Assembly (NCBI RefSeq): GCF_943737005.1
Contig: NZ_CALSFU010000001.1
Span: forward strand, 302,670 to 366,669
DNA: 64,000 nucleotides
DNA from: Achromobacter sp. Marseille-Q4962
GTDB lineage: Bacteria; Pseudomonadota; Gammaproteobacteria; Burkholderiales; Burkholderiaceae_B
Direction: 5' to 3'
Of the stretch, positions 57,008 through 64,000 are shown one piece after another. Within the stretch, counting starts at the first letter, position 1. Every line of letters starts with the position of its first letter. The notes under the pieces were generated by a model. It saw only the letters and a list, made by a program, of their open reading frames with translations. It was not told where the DNA came from and ran no database searches. The position numbers were made by a program, and so were the translations under genes.

Positions 57008-57339
57008 TGCAGGGCCTCCAGCGCCCGGCCGCAGTACAGGCTGGACAGGGTTTTCATGACCTGGCTGACTTCGTAGCTGGCCATGCGGTAGTACACATAC
57101 TTGCCCTGGCGGCGCGTGGCCACCAGTCCTTCGTCGCGCAGCACGCCGAGCTGCTGCGACAGGGAGGGCTGCCGGATGCCGGTCAGGGATTCCAGTTCGC
57201 TCACGTTGCGCTCGCCCTGCACGAGCTGGCACAGCAGCAGCAGGCGGTCTTCGTTGGCCAGCGCCTTGAGCAGCGTGCACGCCTGAGAGGCGGATTCGCG
57301 CAGCGCGGCGACTTCGCGCTCGGTAAGGGTGGCATTCAT
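57004..57339 (-). CDS. bigR: ArsR-family persulfide-sensing repressor (BigR/SqrR type)
   Basis: Winged-helix repressor of 111 residues (ALANEDRLLLLCQLVQGERNVSELESLTGIRQPSLSQQLGVLRDEGLVATRRQGKYVYY). It carries Cys37 and Cys103, 66 residues apart, the same spacing as the sensing cysteines of BigR and SqrR, which form a tetrasulfide-type link when persulfides accumulate. A third cysteine is at 21. The arsenic-type CxC metal site is absent. First gene of the sqr unit and divergent from the metallo-hydrolase gene. Confidence 0.9.
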   Translation of the reverse strand: MNATLTEREVAALRESASQACTLLKALANEDRLLLLCQLVQGERNVSELESLTGIRQPSLSQQLGVLRDEGLVATRRQGKYVYYRMASYEVSQVMKTLSSLYCGRALEALQ

Positions 57340-57377
57340 TTGCGGCCGGTCAATCGTTGGATGAAGTCGGATTCATT

Positions 57378-57406
57378 ATATTGACCTATAGAATATCCAA
57401 CAATAT
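57378..57406. promoter_or_regulatory. Candidate BigR operator in the divergent promoter region
   Basis: Inverted repeat ATATTG (57378-57383) / CAATAT (57401-57406) with A/T-rich ATAGAATAT between, in the 109-nt space separating the repressor and the metallo-hydrolase gene. The whole stretch 57370-57418 is far more A/T-rich than its flanks, so one bound repressor could shut both directions. Confidence 0.55.
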
Positions 57407-57448
57407 TATTTAAAAAAGTAAATTGATTGCCCCGTCCGGGGAGACATC

Positions 57449-58312
57449 GTGAATCCGCACATCCAGGCTTTCTTCGACCCCGCCACCGCCACCGTGACCT
57501 ACGTGGTGCACGAGCCTGTGCCCGGCGGGGCCTGCGCCATCATCGACTCCGTGCTGGACTACGACCCCAAGTCCGGGCGCACCGGCACGTCCAGCGCCGA
57601 CCGGGTGGCGGCCTATGTGCGCGGGCAGGGGCTGAAAACCGAGTGGCTGCTCGAAACCCATGCCCATGCCGACCACCTTTCGGCCGCGCCCTACCTGCAG
57701 CGGCGGCTGGGCGGCGTCATCGCCATCGGGCAAGATATCCGCGCCGTGCAGGGCGTTTTCAGGCAAGTGTTCAACCTGGAACCGGGCTTCGCGCTGGACG
57801 GCTCCCAGTTCGGCCATCTGTTCGCCGACGGCGAGACGTTCCGCATCGGCGCGATCGAGGCGCGGGCCATGCACGTGCCCGGCCATACGCCGGCCGACAT
57901 GGCCTACCTGGTGGGCGACGCGGCCTTCGTGGGCGACACGCTCTTCATGCCCGACGTGGGCACGGCGCGCTGCGACTTCCCGGGCGGCGACGCCCATGCC
58001 CTGTACCGCTCCATCCGCCGCCTGCTGGCGCTGCCCGGCGATACGCGGCTCTTCATGTGCCACGACTACCCGCCCGAGGGCCGCGGCGCCGCATGGGAAA
58101 CCACGGTCGCGGAGCAGCGCCGCGCCAACATCCACGTGCGCGACGGCGTCTCCGAAGAGGAATTCGTGGCCATGCGCACGCGGCGCGACGCCACGCTGTC
58201 CATGCCCACTCTCATCCTGCCGGCCATCCAGGTGAACATCCGCGCCGGCCACTTCCCGCCGGCCGAGGACAACGGCGTGCGCTACCTGAAGATTCCGCTG
58301 GACACGCTGTAG
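57449..58312 (+). CDS. MBL-fold hydrolase, persulfide dioxygenase (ETHE1/Blh) type
   Basis: Metallo-beta-lactamase-fold enzyme of 287 residues. It has the metal ligands in LLETHAHADHLSAAPYLQ, the ETHE1-like DYDPKSGRTGTSSADRVAAYV, VPGHTPADMAYLVGD, FPGGDAHALYRSI and CHDYPPEGR motifs. ETHE1-type enzymes oxidise glutathione persulfide to sulfite; Blh is the family member divergent from bigR. No rhodanese domain is present. The start is GTG at 57449 with GGGGAG upstream. Confidence 0.9.
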   Translation: MNPHIQAFFDPATATVTYVVHEPVPGGACAIIDSVLDYDPKSGRTGTSSADRVAAYVRGQGLKTEWLLETHAHADHLSAAPYLQRRLGGVIAIGQDIRAVQGVFRQVFNLEPGFALDGSQFGHLFADGETFRIGAIEARAMHVPGHTPADMAYLVGDAAFVGDTLFMPDVGTARCDFPGGDAHALYRSIRRLLALPGDTRLFMCHDYPPEGRGAAWETTVAEQRRANIHVRDGVSEEEFVAMRTRRDATLSMPTLILPAIQVNIRAGHFPPAEDNGVRYLKIPLDTL

Positions 58313-58356
58313 GAATTTCGCGCAAGATCGGCCGGTCAGACGACCGTCCGCGCGCC

Positions 58357-59823
58357 ATGTTCGAAGAAGCCGAAGCCGACCCCTGCCTGTCCAAGGAAGA
58401 GTTCAAGCCGCTGGAAGCCCGGCTGCGCGTGGCCCTGCTCAATGCCCAGTACCAGCGGCTGCGGCAGGCCCGCAAGACGCTGCTGGTGGTGGTGGCGGGC
58501 ATCGACGGGGCCGGCAAGGGCGCCACCGTCAATCTGCTCAACGAGTGGATGGACCCGCGCCACATCAAGACCCTGGCCTACGGCCCGCCCGAAGGCGAGG
58601 AACTGGAGCGGCCGCCCCTGTGGCGCTACTGGAAAGACCTGCCGCCCAAGGGCCGCACGGGCATCGTGTTCGGCTCCTGGTATGCGCCGCTGATCCGCGA
58701 AGCGGCGCGCAAGCATCCGCGCCACGACGCCATCGAGGCGCAGGCCGCCGCCATCCGCCGCTTCGAGGCCATCCTGGCCGCCGAGGGCGTGCAGATCGTG
58801 AAGCTCTGGTTCCACCTGTCGCGCCAAGCGCAGCGCGAACGCGCCGAACGGCTGCTGGCCAGCCCGGAAACCGCCTGGCAGGTCAGCCCCGCGGACCTGA
58901 AGGTCTACAAGAAATTCCACCGCATCCGCGCCGCCGGCGAGATCACGCTCAACCACACCGACAGCGGCCACGCGCCCTGGATCGTGATACCCAGCGCGGA
59001 TGAGCAGATGCGTTCGGCGCGCACGGCCGAGGCGGTGCTCGCCGCGCTGCGCCAGCACGGCGTGCCGCGCATTCCCCCTTCCTTCGTGGCGCACTCCGGC
59101 CCCACGCGCGTCATCGACCGCCTCGGCCGCCTCGATTACCAGGCCCGGGAAGAAAAAGACGACTACGACTCGGAACTCGGCCTGCTCCAGGGCCGCCTGG
59201 CCGGCGCGGTGCGCTCGCGCAAGTTCCAGGACCGCTCGCTGGTGCTGGTTTTCGAAGGCCAGGATGCCGCCGGCAAGGGCGGCGCGATCCGCCGCGTCAC
59301 GCACGCGCTGGACGCGCGCCAGTTCGACATCACGCCGGTTTCCGCGCCCAACAGCGACGAACTGGCGCGGCCCTACCTGTGGCGCTTCTGGCGCCAGGTG
59401 CCGCGCAAGGGCCGCATCGCCATCTTCGACCGCTCCTGGTACGGCCGGGTGCTGGTCGAGCGCGTGGAAAAGCTGACGCCCCCCGCCACCTGGCGCCGCG
59501 CCTACGCCGAGATCAACGACTTCGAGGGGCAGCTCGTGGCCAGCGGCGCGATCGTGCTGAAGTTCTGGCTGGCGATCACGCCCGACGTGCAGCTCGCGCG
59601 CTTCAAGGAACGCGAGAAATCGCCGTTCAAGCATTTCAAGATCACGCCGGACGACTGGCGCAACCGCGACAAATGGCAGGACTACGCCCGCGCCGCCAAC
59701 GACATGCTGGCGCGCACCGACGTCTCGCGCGCGCCCTGGCATCTGGTGTCCGCCAACGACAAGCGGTACGCTCGTCTGCAGGTGCTGCGGCACATCGTCC
59801 AGACCCTGGAAGACCAACTCTGA
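58357..59823 (+). CDS. pap: Tandem-domain polyphosphate kinase 2 (polyphosphate:AMP phosphotransferase type)
   Basis: Cytoplasmic enzyme expected to make ADP from AMP with polyphosphate, 488 residues as two PPK2 domains. Domain one has GIDGAGKG (48-55) but reads VFGSWYAPLI where domain two has IFDRSWYGRVLVERV, so the first domain lacks the Walker-B-type Asp-Arg and is probably inactive. Domain two has EGQDAAGKG (300-308) and looks complete. This matches the class II pattern. It lies 44 nt after the metallo-hydrolase gene. Confidence 0.9.
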   Translation: MFEEAEADPCLSKEEFKPLEARLRVALLNAQYQRLRQARKTLLVVVAGIDGAGKGATVNLLNEWMDPRHIKTLAYGPPEGEELERPPLWRYWKDLPPKGRTGIVFGSWYAPLIREAARKHPRHDAIEAQAAAIRRFEAILAAEGVQIVKLWFHLSRQAQRERAERLLASPETAWQVSPADLKVYKKFHRIRAAGEITLNHTDSGHAPWIVIPSADEQMRSARTAEAVLAALRQHGVPRIPPSFVAHSGPTRVIDRLGRLDYQAREEKDDYDSELGLLQGRLAGAVRSRKFQDRSLVLVFEGQDAAGKGGAIRRVTHALDARQFDITPVSAPNSDELARPYLWRFWRQVPRKGRIAIFDRSWYGRVLVERVEKLTPPATWRRAYAEINDFEGQLVASGAIVLKFWLAITPDVQLARFKEREKSPFKHFKITPDDWRNRDKWQDYARAANDMLARTDVSRAPWHLVSANDKRYARLQVLRHIVQTLEDQL

Positions 59824-59846
59824 ATACGCCTGGAGAGCATTCCCTC

Positions 59847-60305
59847 ATGAGTTCCCTCAGCAACGCCGACATCCGCCCTGTCGTCTCCGCCGACTTCGAC
59901 GCCTGGCTTCCGCTCTGGAAAGGCTACCAGGCGTTCTATCGCGTGGACATCGACGACGCCGTCACCCGCAACACCTGGGCGCGGCTGCTCGACCCGGCCG
60001 AGCCCATGCACGCGGCCCTGGCCTACGAACGGGGCAACGCGATCGGCATGGTGCACTGGATCTACCACCGCTCCACCTGGACCGCCGGCGACTACTGTTA
60101 TCTGCAAGACCTCTACGTGGCGCCCGAAACGCGCGGCGCCGGCGTGGGGCGCAAGCTCATCGAGCACGTCTATGCGCAGGCCCAGGCCGCCCACTGCGCG
60201 CGGGTGTACTGGCTGACCCACGAAACCAACGCCACCGCCATGCAGCTCTACGACCGCATCGCCGACCGTTCCGGCTTCATCCAGTACCGCAAGGTGCTTG
60301 CATGA
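59847..60305 (+). CDS. GNAT family N-acetyltransferase
   Basis: Acetyl-CoA-dependent acyltransferase of 152 residues with the CoA-binding loop APETRGAGVGRKLIEHVY and YCYLQDLYV before it. The substrate is not readable; sequence style resembles the small-amine or amino-acid GNATs. It lies 23 nt after the PPK2 gene and its stop overlaps the HIT gene start (ATGA), so the three are likely one transcript. Confidence 0.88.
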   Translation: MSSLSNADIRPVVSADFDAWLPLWKGYQAFYRVDIDDAVTRNTWARLLDPAEPMHAALAYERGNAIGMVHWIYHRSTWTAGDYCYLQDLYVAPETRGAGVGRKLIEHVYAQAQAAHCARVYWLTHETNATAMQLYDRIADRSGFIQYRKVLA

Positions 60306-60766
60306 GCGCGCGCGATCCCAACTGTCCGCTATGCCAGGAAGACGGCGGCGCGCTGCTGTGGCGCGGACCGCACCTGCGCATCGTCGAAGTGGACGACCCC
60401 GACTACCCCGGCTTCACCCGCGTCATCTGGAACGGGCACCTGGCCGAAATGACCAGCCTGTCCACCCACGGGCGCGACCTGCTGATGCGCGCCGTGTACG
60501 TGGTGGAGGAAACCCAGCAGTCGGTGCTCTCGCCCGACAAGATCAATCTGGCCTCGCTGGGCAACATGGTGCCGCATCTGCACTGGCACGTCATTCCGCG
60601 GTGGCGCGGCGACCGCCATTTTCCCGACCCGATCTGGGCGCCGGCGCGCGTGGCGGCCGGCGCCGAAAGCCCGCAATGGAAGACGCGCCAGGCCGCCACG
60701 CGCGCGCTGCTGCCGCGCTACCGCGACCGCCTGGTCGAAGCCATGAACGCCCTGCTCTGGCATTGA
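60302..60766 (+). CDS. HIT-family nucleotide hydrolase
   Basis: Histidine-triad protein of 154 residues; HLHWHVIPRWRGD contains the catalytic triad, and CPLCQEDGG near the start resembles the zinc-type cysteine pair of some HIT proteins. Family members hydrolyse dinucleoside polyphosphates or nucleotide phosphoramidates. Its neighbour is a polyphosphate:AMP enzyme, so a shared adenine-nucleotide theme is possible but is inference. Confidence 0.9.
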   Translation: MSARDPNCPLCQEDGGALLWRGPHLRIVEVDDPDYPGFTRVIWNGHLAEMTSLSTHGRDLLMRAVYVVEETQQSVLSPDKINLASLGNMVPHLHWHVIPRWRGDRHFPDPIWAPARVAAGAESPQWKTRQAATRALLPRYRDRLVEAMNALLWH

Positions 60767-60793
60767 GGCGGGGCCGTCCCGAGGAGCCGCGCC

Positions 60794-61273
60794 ATGAAAG
60801 CGCCCGATATCGTCGTGCAACGCGTTTATGAAGGTCTGGGACCGGAAGGCGGCTACCGTGCCCTGGTGGACCGCATGTGGCCGCGCGGCCTGAGCCGCGA
60901 GGAGCTGGGGCTGGACGTCTGGGCGCGCGACGTGGCTCCCAGCACCGAACTGCGCAAATGGTTCTGCCACAAGGTGGAGCTGTGGCCCGAATTCCGCCGG
61001 CGCTACCTCGAAGAACTCGCCGCGCCCGAAGAACAGGAACGGCTGCGGGCGCTGCTGGCCGACGCGGGCAGGCGCCCCCTGGTGCTGCTCTATGGCGCGC
61101 GCGATACCGAGCACAACCAGGCCGTGGTGCTGCGCGAGGCCCTGCAGGCCCTGGCGGACAAGCGCGCAGGGTCCGAGCCGGCGGCCAAGGCGGCAAGAAC
61201 GGTGAAAGCCGCGCAGGCGGCAAAAGCGGTAAAAACCGGCAAGACGGCCAAAACCGCCAAGGCTGCCCGGTAA
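60794..61273 (+). CDS. DUF488 family protein with Lys/Ala-rich tail
   Basis: Small cytoplasmic protein of unknown function, 159 residues. The DUF488 core (1 to about 120) has VQRVYEGLGPEGGYRALVDRMWPRGLSREEL, VAPSTELRKWF and LVLLYGARDTEHNQAVVL. The last about 35 residues are almost only Lys, Ala and Thr in AAK-type repeats, as in H1-like bacterial histones, an addition not part of the family. A GAGGAG site precedes the ATG. Confidence 0.85.
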   Translation: MKAPDIVVQRVYEGLGPEGGYRALVDRMWPRGLSREELGLDVWARDVAPSTELRKWFCHKVELWPEFRRRYLEELAAPEEQERLRALLADAGRRPLVLLYGARDTEHNQAVVLREALQALADKRAGSEPAAKAARTVKAAQAAKAVKTGKTAKTAKAAR

Positions 61274-61297
61274 GCGGAGCGGCGGGCGCGCCTGTGC

Positions 61298-61303
61298 CAA
61301 AAT
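61298..61303 (+). promoter_or_regulatory. -10-like CAAAAT 7 nt before ung
   Basis: CAAAAT followed by 7 nt and the ATG at 61311 without a ribosome site. The stretch AAAATCCCGCC before the ATG is shared with kdsD (2943-2953). No clear -35. Confidence 0.3.
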
Positions 61304-61310
61304 CCCGCCC

Positions 61311-62075
61311 ATGACCGCACCTGCCCAAGCATCGATGCTCCCGCCCGCCCCGGACACCCGCCTGCGTCCCGGGGCCATCGCCGCCCAGCTCGCGCGCCTG
61401 CCGGCGGCCTGGAAAGACGTTTTCGACGCCGCCCCCGTGGCGGCGGCGCTGCACGCGGTAACCGCCCATGTGGAGCGCCGCCTGGCCGAGGGCGCCGTGG
61501 TGTATCCCGCCACGCCGTTTCGCGCGCTCGACCACCTGGCGCCCGCGGAGGTGCGGGTGGTCATCCTGGGGCAGGACCCCTACCATGGGGCGGGCCAGGC
61601 GCAGGGCCTGGCGTTCTCGGTGCCGGACGGCTGCAAGCGGCCGCCCAGCCTGCGCAACATCTTCAACGAAATCGCGGCGGAGTTCCCCGAGGCGCCGCCG
61701 CCCTCGGGCAACGACCTGAGCCCCTGGGCCGAACAGGGCGTGCTGCTGCTCAACACCTCGCTCACGGTCGAGGACGGCCAGCCGGCCTCGCATGCGAAAA
61801 AGGGCTGGGAAACCGTGACCGACGCCCTCATCGCCCGGGTGGCGCGCGACCCCCGGCCCAAGGCCTTCCTGCTCTGGGGCGCGCACGCCCAGGCCAAACA
61901 GGCGTTGCTGCCGCCCCACAGCGGCCACCTGGTGCTGATGGCCAACCACCCCTCGCCCCTGTCGGCCCGCCGCCCGCCCGTGCCGTTCCTGGGCTGCGGC
62001 CACTTCCGGCGCACCAACGACTGGCTGATCGACCAAGGGAAAAACCCTATTGATTGGATCGGCGGAAAAAAATAG
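61311..62075 (+). CDS. ung: Uracil-DNA glycosylase, family 1
   Basis: Removes uracil from DNA to start base-excision repair. The 254-residue product has the water-activating loop VVILGQDPYHGAGQAQGLAFSV (Asp89), LLLNTSLTVEDGQPASH and the minor-groove loop NHPSPLSARRPPVPFLGCGHF. The first about 30 residues are a variable extension. No Shine-Dalgarno sequence precedes the ATG. Confidence 0.96.
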   Translation: MTAPAQASMLPPAPDTRLRPGAIAAQLARLPAAWKDVFDAAPVAAALHAVTAHVERRLAEGAVVYPATPFRALDHLAPAEVRVVILGQDPYHGAGQAQGLAFSVPDGCKRPPSLRNIFNEIAAEFPEAPPPSGNDLSPWAEQGVLLLNTSLTVEDGQPASHAKKGWETVTDALIARVARDPRPKAFLLWGAHAQAKQALLPPHSGHLVLMANHPSPLSARRPPVPFLGCGHFRRTNDWLIDQGKNPIDWIGGKK

Positions 62076-62099
62076 CTCGCCAGGCCCGGCAATCCGGGT

Positions 62100-62105
62100 T
62101 ATGAT
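62100..62105 (+). promoter_or_regulatory. -10-like TATGAT of the DEAD-box helicase gene
   Basis: TATGAT in the gap after ung would start a transcript near 62112, giving a leader of about 263 nt before the ATG at 62375. The -35 is not convincing. Confidence 0.35.
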
Positions 62106-62125
62106 CGCCGCACTGCACAAAAAGA

Positions 62126-62366
62126 GTCTGGCACCCGCCGCCATCCAGGCGGACATTCACGCAGTCATGCGGGCCCGAGCGCCCATCCGTGCCAGACGTC
62201 ATCGCTTCCTGACCTCCTTTCCTTTCGCCCTGCGTTCCGAGCAGCACACGGGAACGCGCCACGCGCACGGTTGATTCGGTCGGCACGATGCTCCATCAAC
62301 CGTCGCCTGGTTCCGGCAGCCCCTATCGCGGCCCGGCCCGGCACAGCGCCGCTTTTTCCGCGGCAA
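62126..62366 (+). promoter_or_regulatory. Highly structured 5' leader of the DEAD-box helicase gene
   Basis: Several strong stems follow one another: a 9-bp perfect outer stem GTCTGGCAC (62126-62134) / GTGCCAGAC (62189-62197) enclosing CCGCC/GGCGG (62135-62152) and CGCA/TGCG (62160-62171); GCGTTCC / GGAACGC (62232-62257); a 12-bp stem with one bulge, core ACGGTTGAT (62267-62275) / ATCAACCGT (62295-62303); and GCCGC/GCGGC (62348-62364) touching the ribosome site. No coding frame here is supported. Confidence 0.55.
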
Positions 62367-62374
62367 GGAAAGTT

Positions 62375-64000
62375 ATGTCTTTCGAAAGCCTGGGCCTCGC
62401 GCCCGCCCTGCTCTCCGCCCTCCACGACGCCGGCTTCACGGCGCCCACCTCGGTGCAGGCCTGCGCCATTCCGCCCGCCCTGCAAGGCCATGACCTGATG
62501 GTGTCCTCGCAGACCGGCAGCGGCAAGACCGCCGCCTTCATGCTGCCCGCGCTCAACCGCATTGCCGGCATGCCGGGCAACAAGGGCGTGGGCGTGCAGG
62601 TGCTGGTGCTGACCCCCACCCGCGAACTGGCCCTGCAGGTCGCCGACGCCACGGCCGCCTACGGCCGCCACCTGCCCGGCCTGCGCACCGCCACCGTGGT
62701 GGGCGGCATGCCCTACGGCGCCCAGCTCAAGGCGCTCTCGCGCCGCGTGGACGTGCTGGTCGCCACCCCGGGCCGCCTCATCGACCACCTGAACGCCGGC
62801 CGCGTGAAACTCAATACCGTGCACACCCTGGTGCTGGACGAAGCCGACCGCATGCTCGACATGGGCTTCATCGAGGACATCGAAACCATCGTCGGCCGTC
62901 TGCCGGAAAGCCGCCAGACGCTGCTGTTCTCGGCCACGCTGGACGGCACCGTCGCCAAGCTGGCCTCGCGCATGATGCGCGAGCCGCAGCGCATCGAAAT
63001 CGCCGGCCACAAGGAAAAGCACACCAACATCACCCAGAGCCTGCTCTACGCCGACGACGTCGGCCACAAGATGCAGCTCCTGGATCACGTCCTGCGCGAC
63101 GCCACGCTGGACCAGGCCATCGTCTTCACCTCCACCAAGCGCGGCGCCGACGACCTGGCCGACCGCCTGGCCGACCAGGGCTTTGCCGCCGCCGCGCTGC
63201 ATGGCGACATGAACCAGCGCCAGCGCACCCGCACCCTGGCCCAGCTGCAGCGCGGCCAGCTGCGCGTCCTGGTGGCCACCGACGTGGCCGCGCGCGGCAT
63301 CGACGTACAGGGCATCAGCCACGCCGTGAACTTCGACCTGCCCATGCAGGCCGAAGACTACGTGCACCGCATCGGCCGCACCGGCCGCGCCGGCCGCAAC
63401 GGCCTGGCGTTCACGCTGGCCACGCACGCCGAGCGCCACAAGGTGCGCCGCATCGAGCACTACATCGGCCAATCGATCACCCCCGAGGTCATCGCGGGCC
63501 TGGAGCCCAAGCGCACGCCGCGCCCGGCCGCCGGCGGCAAGCCGTTCGGCAAGGGCTACGGCCAGAAGTCCCACGGCAAGCCGCCTTACGCCAAGGGCCA
63601 GGGCAAGCCCTGGGGCCAGCGCGAAGGCTATGCCGGCGCGCGCGAGGGCGGCTTCCGCGAGGGCGGCCCCCGTGGCGAATTCAAGCCGCGCGACGACGGC
63701 TTCCAGGGCCGCCGCGAACACGGTTTCCGCGGCGATCGCGATGCGCGCCCGTCCTATGGCGACCGCCCGCAGCGCGATGCGCGCCCCTTTGCCGAGCGCG
63801 CGCCGCGTGAAGGCGGTTTCCGCGCCGAACGCGCCGGCTTCGGCGACCGTCCCCGCCGCGAGGGCGGGTTCCGGGAGGGCGGCCCGCGCGAGGGTGGATT
63901 CCGCAGCGGCCGCGAGGGCCAAGGCGGTTTTGCCGACCGCGCGCAACGCGATCCGCGTCCTTTCGCGGAGCGCACGCCGCGTGAAGGCGGCTTCCGCACC
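62375..64000 (+). CDS. rhlE: DEAD-box ATP-dependent RNA helicase, RhlE type (partial, C-terminus missing)
   Basis: RNA-unwinding ATPase involved in ribosome assembly or RNA decay. 542 codons are present before the window ends. Motifs in order are Q-motif FTAPTSVQACAIP, motif I SQTGSGKT, TPTRELA, VATPGR, DEAD, SAT, then FTSTKRGADDL, ATDVAARGID and HRIGRTGRAGR. After about residue 380 the protein is a Gly/Arg/Phe-rich tail of REGGFR and RDARPFAER-type repeats, probably disordered and RNA-binding. AAGGAAAG precedes the ATG. A long folded leader lies upstream. Confidence 0.93.
   Translation, partial: MSFESLGLAPALLSALHDAGFTAPTSVQACAIPPALQGHDLMVSSQTGSGKTAAFMLPALNRIAGMPGNKGVGVQVLVLTPTRELALQVADATAAYGRHLPGLRTATVVGGMPYGAQLKALSRRVDVLVATPGRLIDHLNAGRVKLNTVHTLVLDEADRMLDMGFIEDIETIVGRLPESRQTLLFSATLDGTVAKLASRMMREPQRIEIAGHKEKHTNITQSLLYADDVGHKMQLLDHVLRDATLDQAIVFTSTKRGADDLADRLADQGFAAAALHGDMNQRQRTRTLAQLQRGQLRVLVATDVAARGIDVQGISHAVNFDLPMQAEDYVHRIGRTGRAGRNGLAFTLATHAERHKVRRIEHYIGQSITPEVIAGLEPKRTPRPAAGGKPFGKGYGQKSHGKPPYAKGQGKPWGQREGYAGAREGGFREGGPRGEFKPRDDGFQGRREHGFRGDRDARPSYGDRPQRDARPFAERAPREGGFRAERAGFGDRPRREGGFREGGPREGGFRSGREGQGGFADRAQRDPRPFAERTPREGGFRT

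Overview
The window is a GC-rich (by eye well over 60%), densely coded chromosomal segment of a betaproteobacterium. Gene content and order (mreBCD-mrdA-rodA beside gatCAB; kdsD-kdsC-lptCAB-hpf-ptsN-hprK-rapZ; rsmI/yraN/SIS/BON; two Liv-type ABC operons) point to Burkholderiales, most likely family Alcaligenaceae (Bordetella or Achromobacter type). That placement is inference from gene content, not a database match. I saw no rRNA, tRNA, CRISPR array, prophage or intact insertion sequence.

Layout. 1-2.9 kb: the start of cydA (cytochrome bd oxidase), a GbsR/MarR regulator and purT, all on the minus strand. 2.9-9.1 kb: a plus-strand envelope and PTS-Ntr block making Kdo (kdsD, kdsC), exporting LPS (lptC, lptA, lptB), then hpf, ptsN and hprK. 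No rpoN lies between lptB and hpf. 9.1-11.2 kb: a minus-strand pair of c-type cytochromes sits between hprK and rapZ. 11.4-17.2 kb: rapZ-rlpA, then ogt/rsmI facing away from yraN, a SIS isomerase, a BON lipoprotein and a TlpA-like thioredoxin. 17.3-23.5 kb: metQ, argB, a HAD nucleotidase, slmA, and a dicarboxylate-type transporter with an Ldh2 dehydrogenase. 23.5-32.8 kb: the cell-shape operon mreBCD-mrdA-rodA, divergent from gatCAB. 32.8-38.8 kb: pyrE/xth, a small inverted-repeat element, gdhA, a PCu(A)C copper chaperone coupled to an ArgP-like regulator, and argO.

39-44 kb: a Liv-type ABC operon whose third gene fuses permease and ATPase. 44.1-45.2 kb: ohr and ohrR with near-identical palindromic operators. 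45.2-54.8 kb: a Crp/Fnr regulator facing an operon of acyl-CoA synthetase, five Liv-type ABC genes and a PaaK-like CoA ligase, which together look like a take-up-and-activate system for an unknown organic acid. 54.8-58.3 kb: a sulfide-detoxification unit (SQR, two YeeE/YedE half-transporters, BigR-type repressor) divergent from an ETHE1-like metallo-hydrolase. 58.3-62.1 kb: a tandem PPK2-type kinase, GNAT, HIT, DUF488 and ung. 62.1-64 kb: a DEAD-box helicase with a long, strongly structured leader and a repetitive Gly/Arg/Phe tail, cut by the window end.

The signals I rate most worth checking are the folded helicase leader; a -10-like hexamer placed 6-7 nt before an SD-less ATG at five genes, suggesting leaderless mRNAs; the two-ligase ABC operon; the persulfide-sensor cluster; and the mutually exclusive hairpins before the second ABC binding protein.
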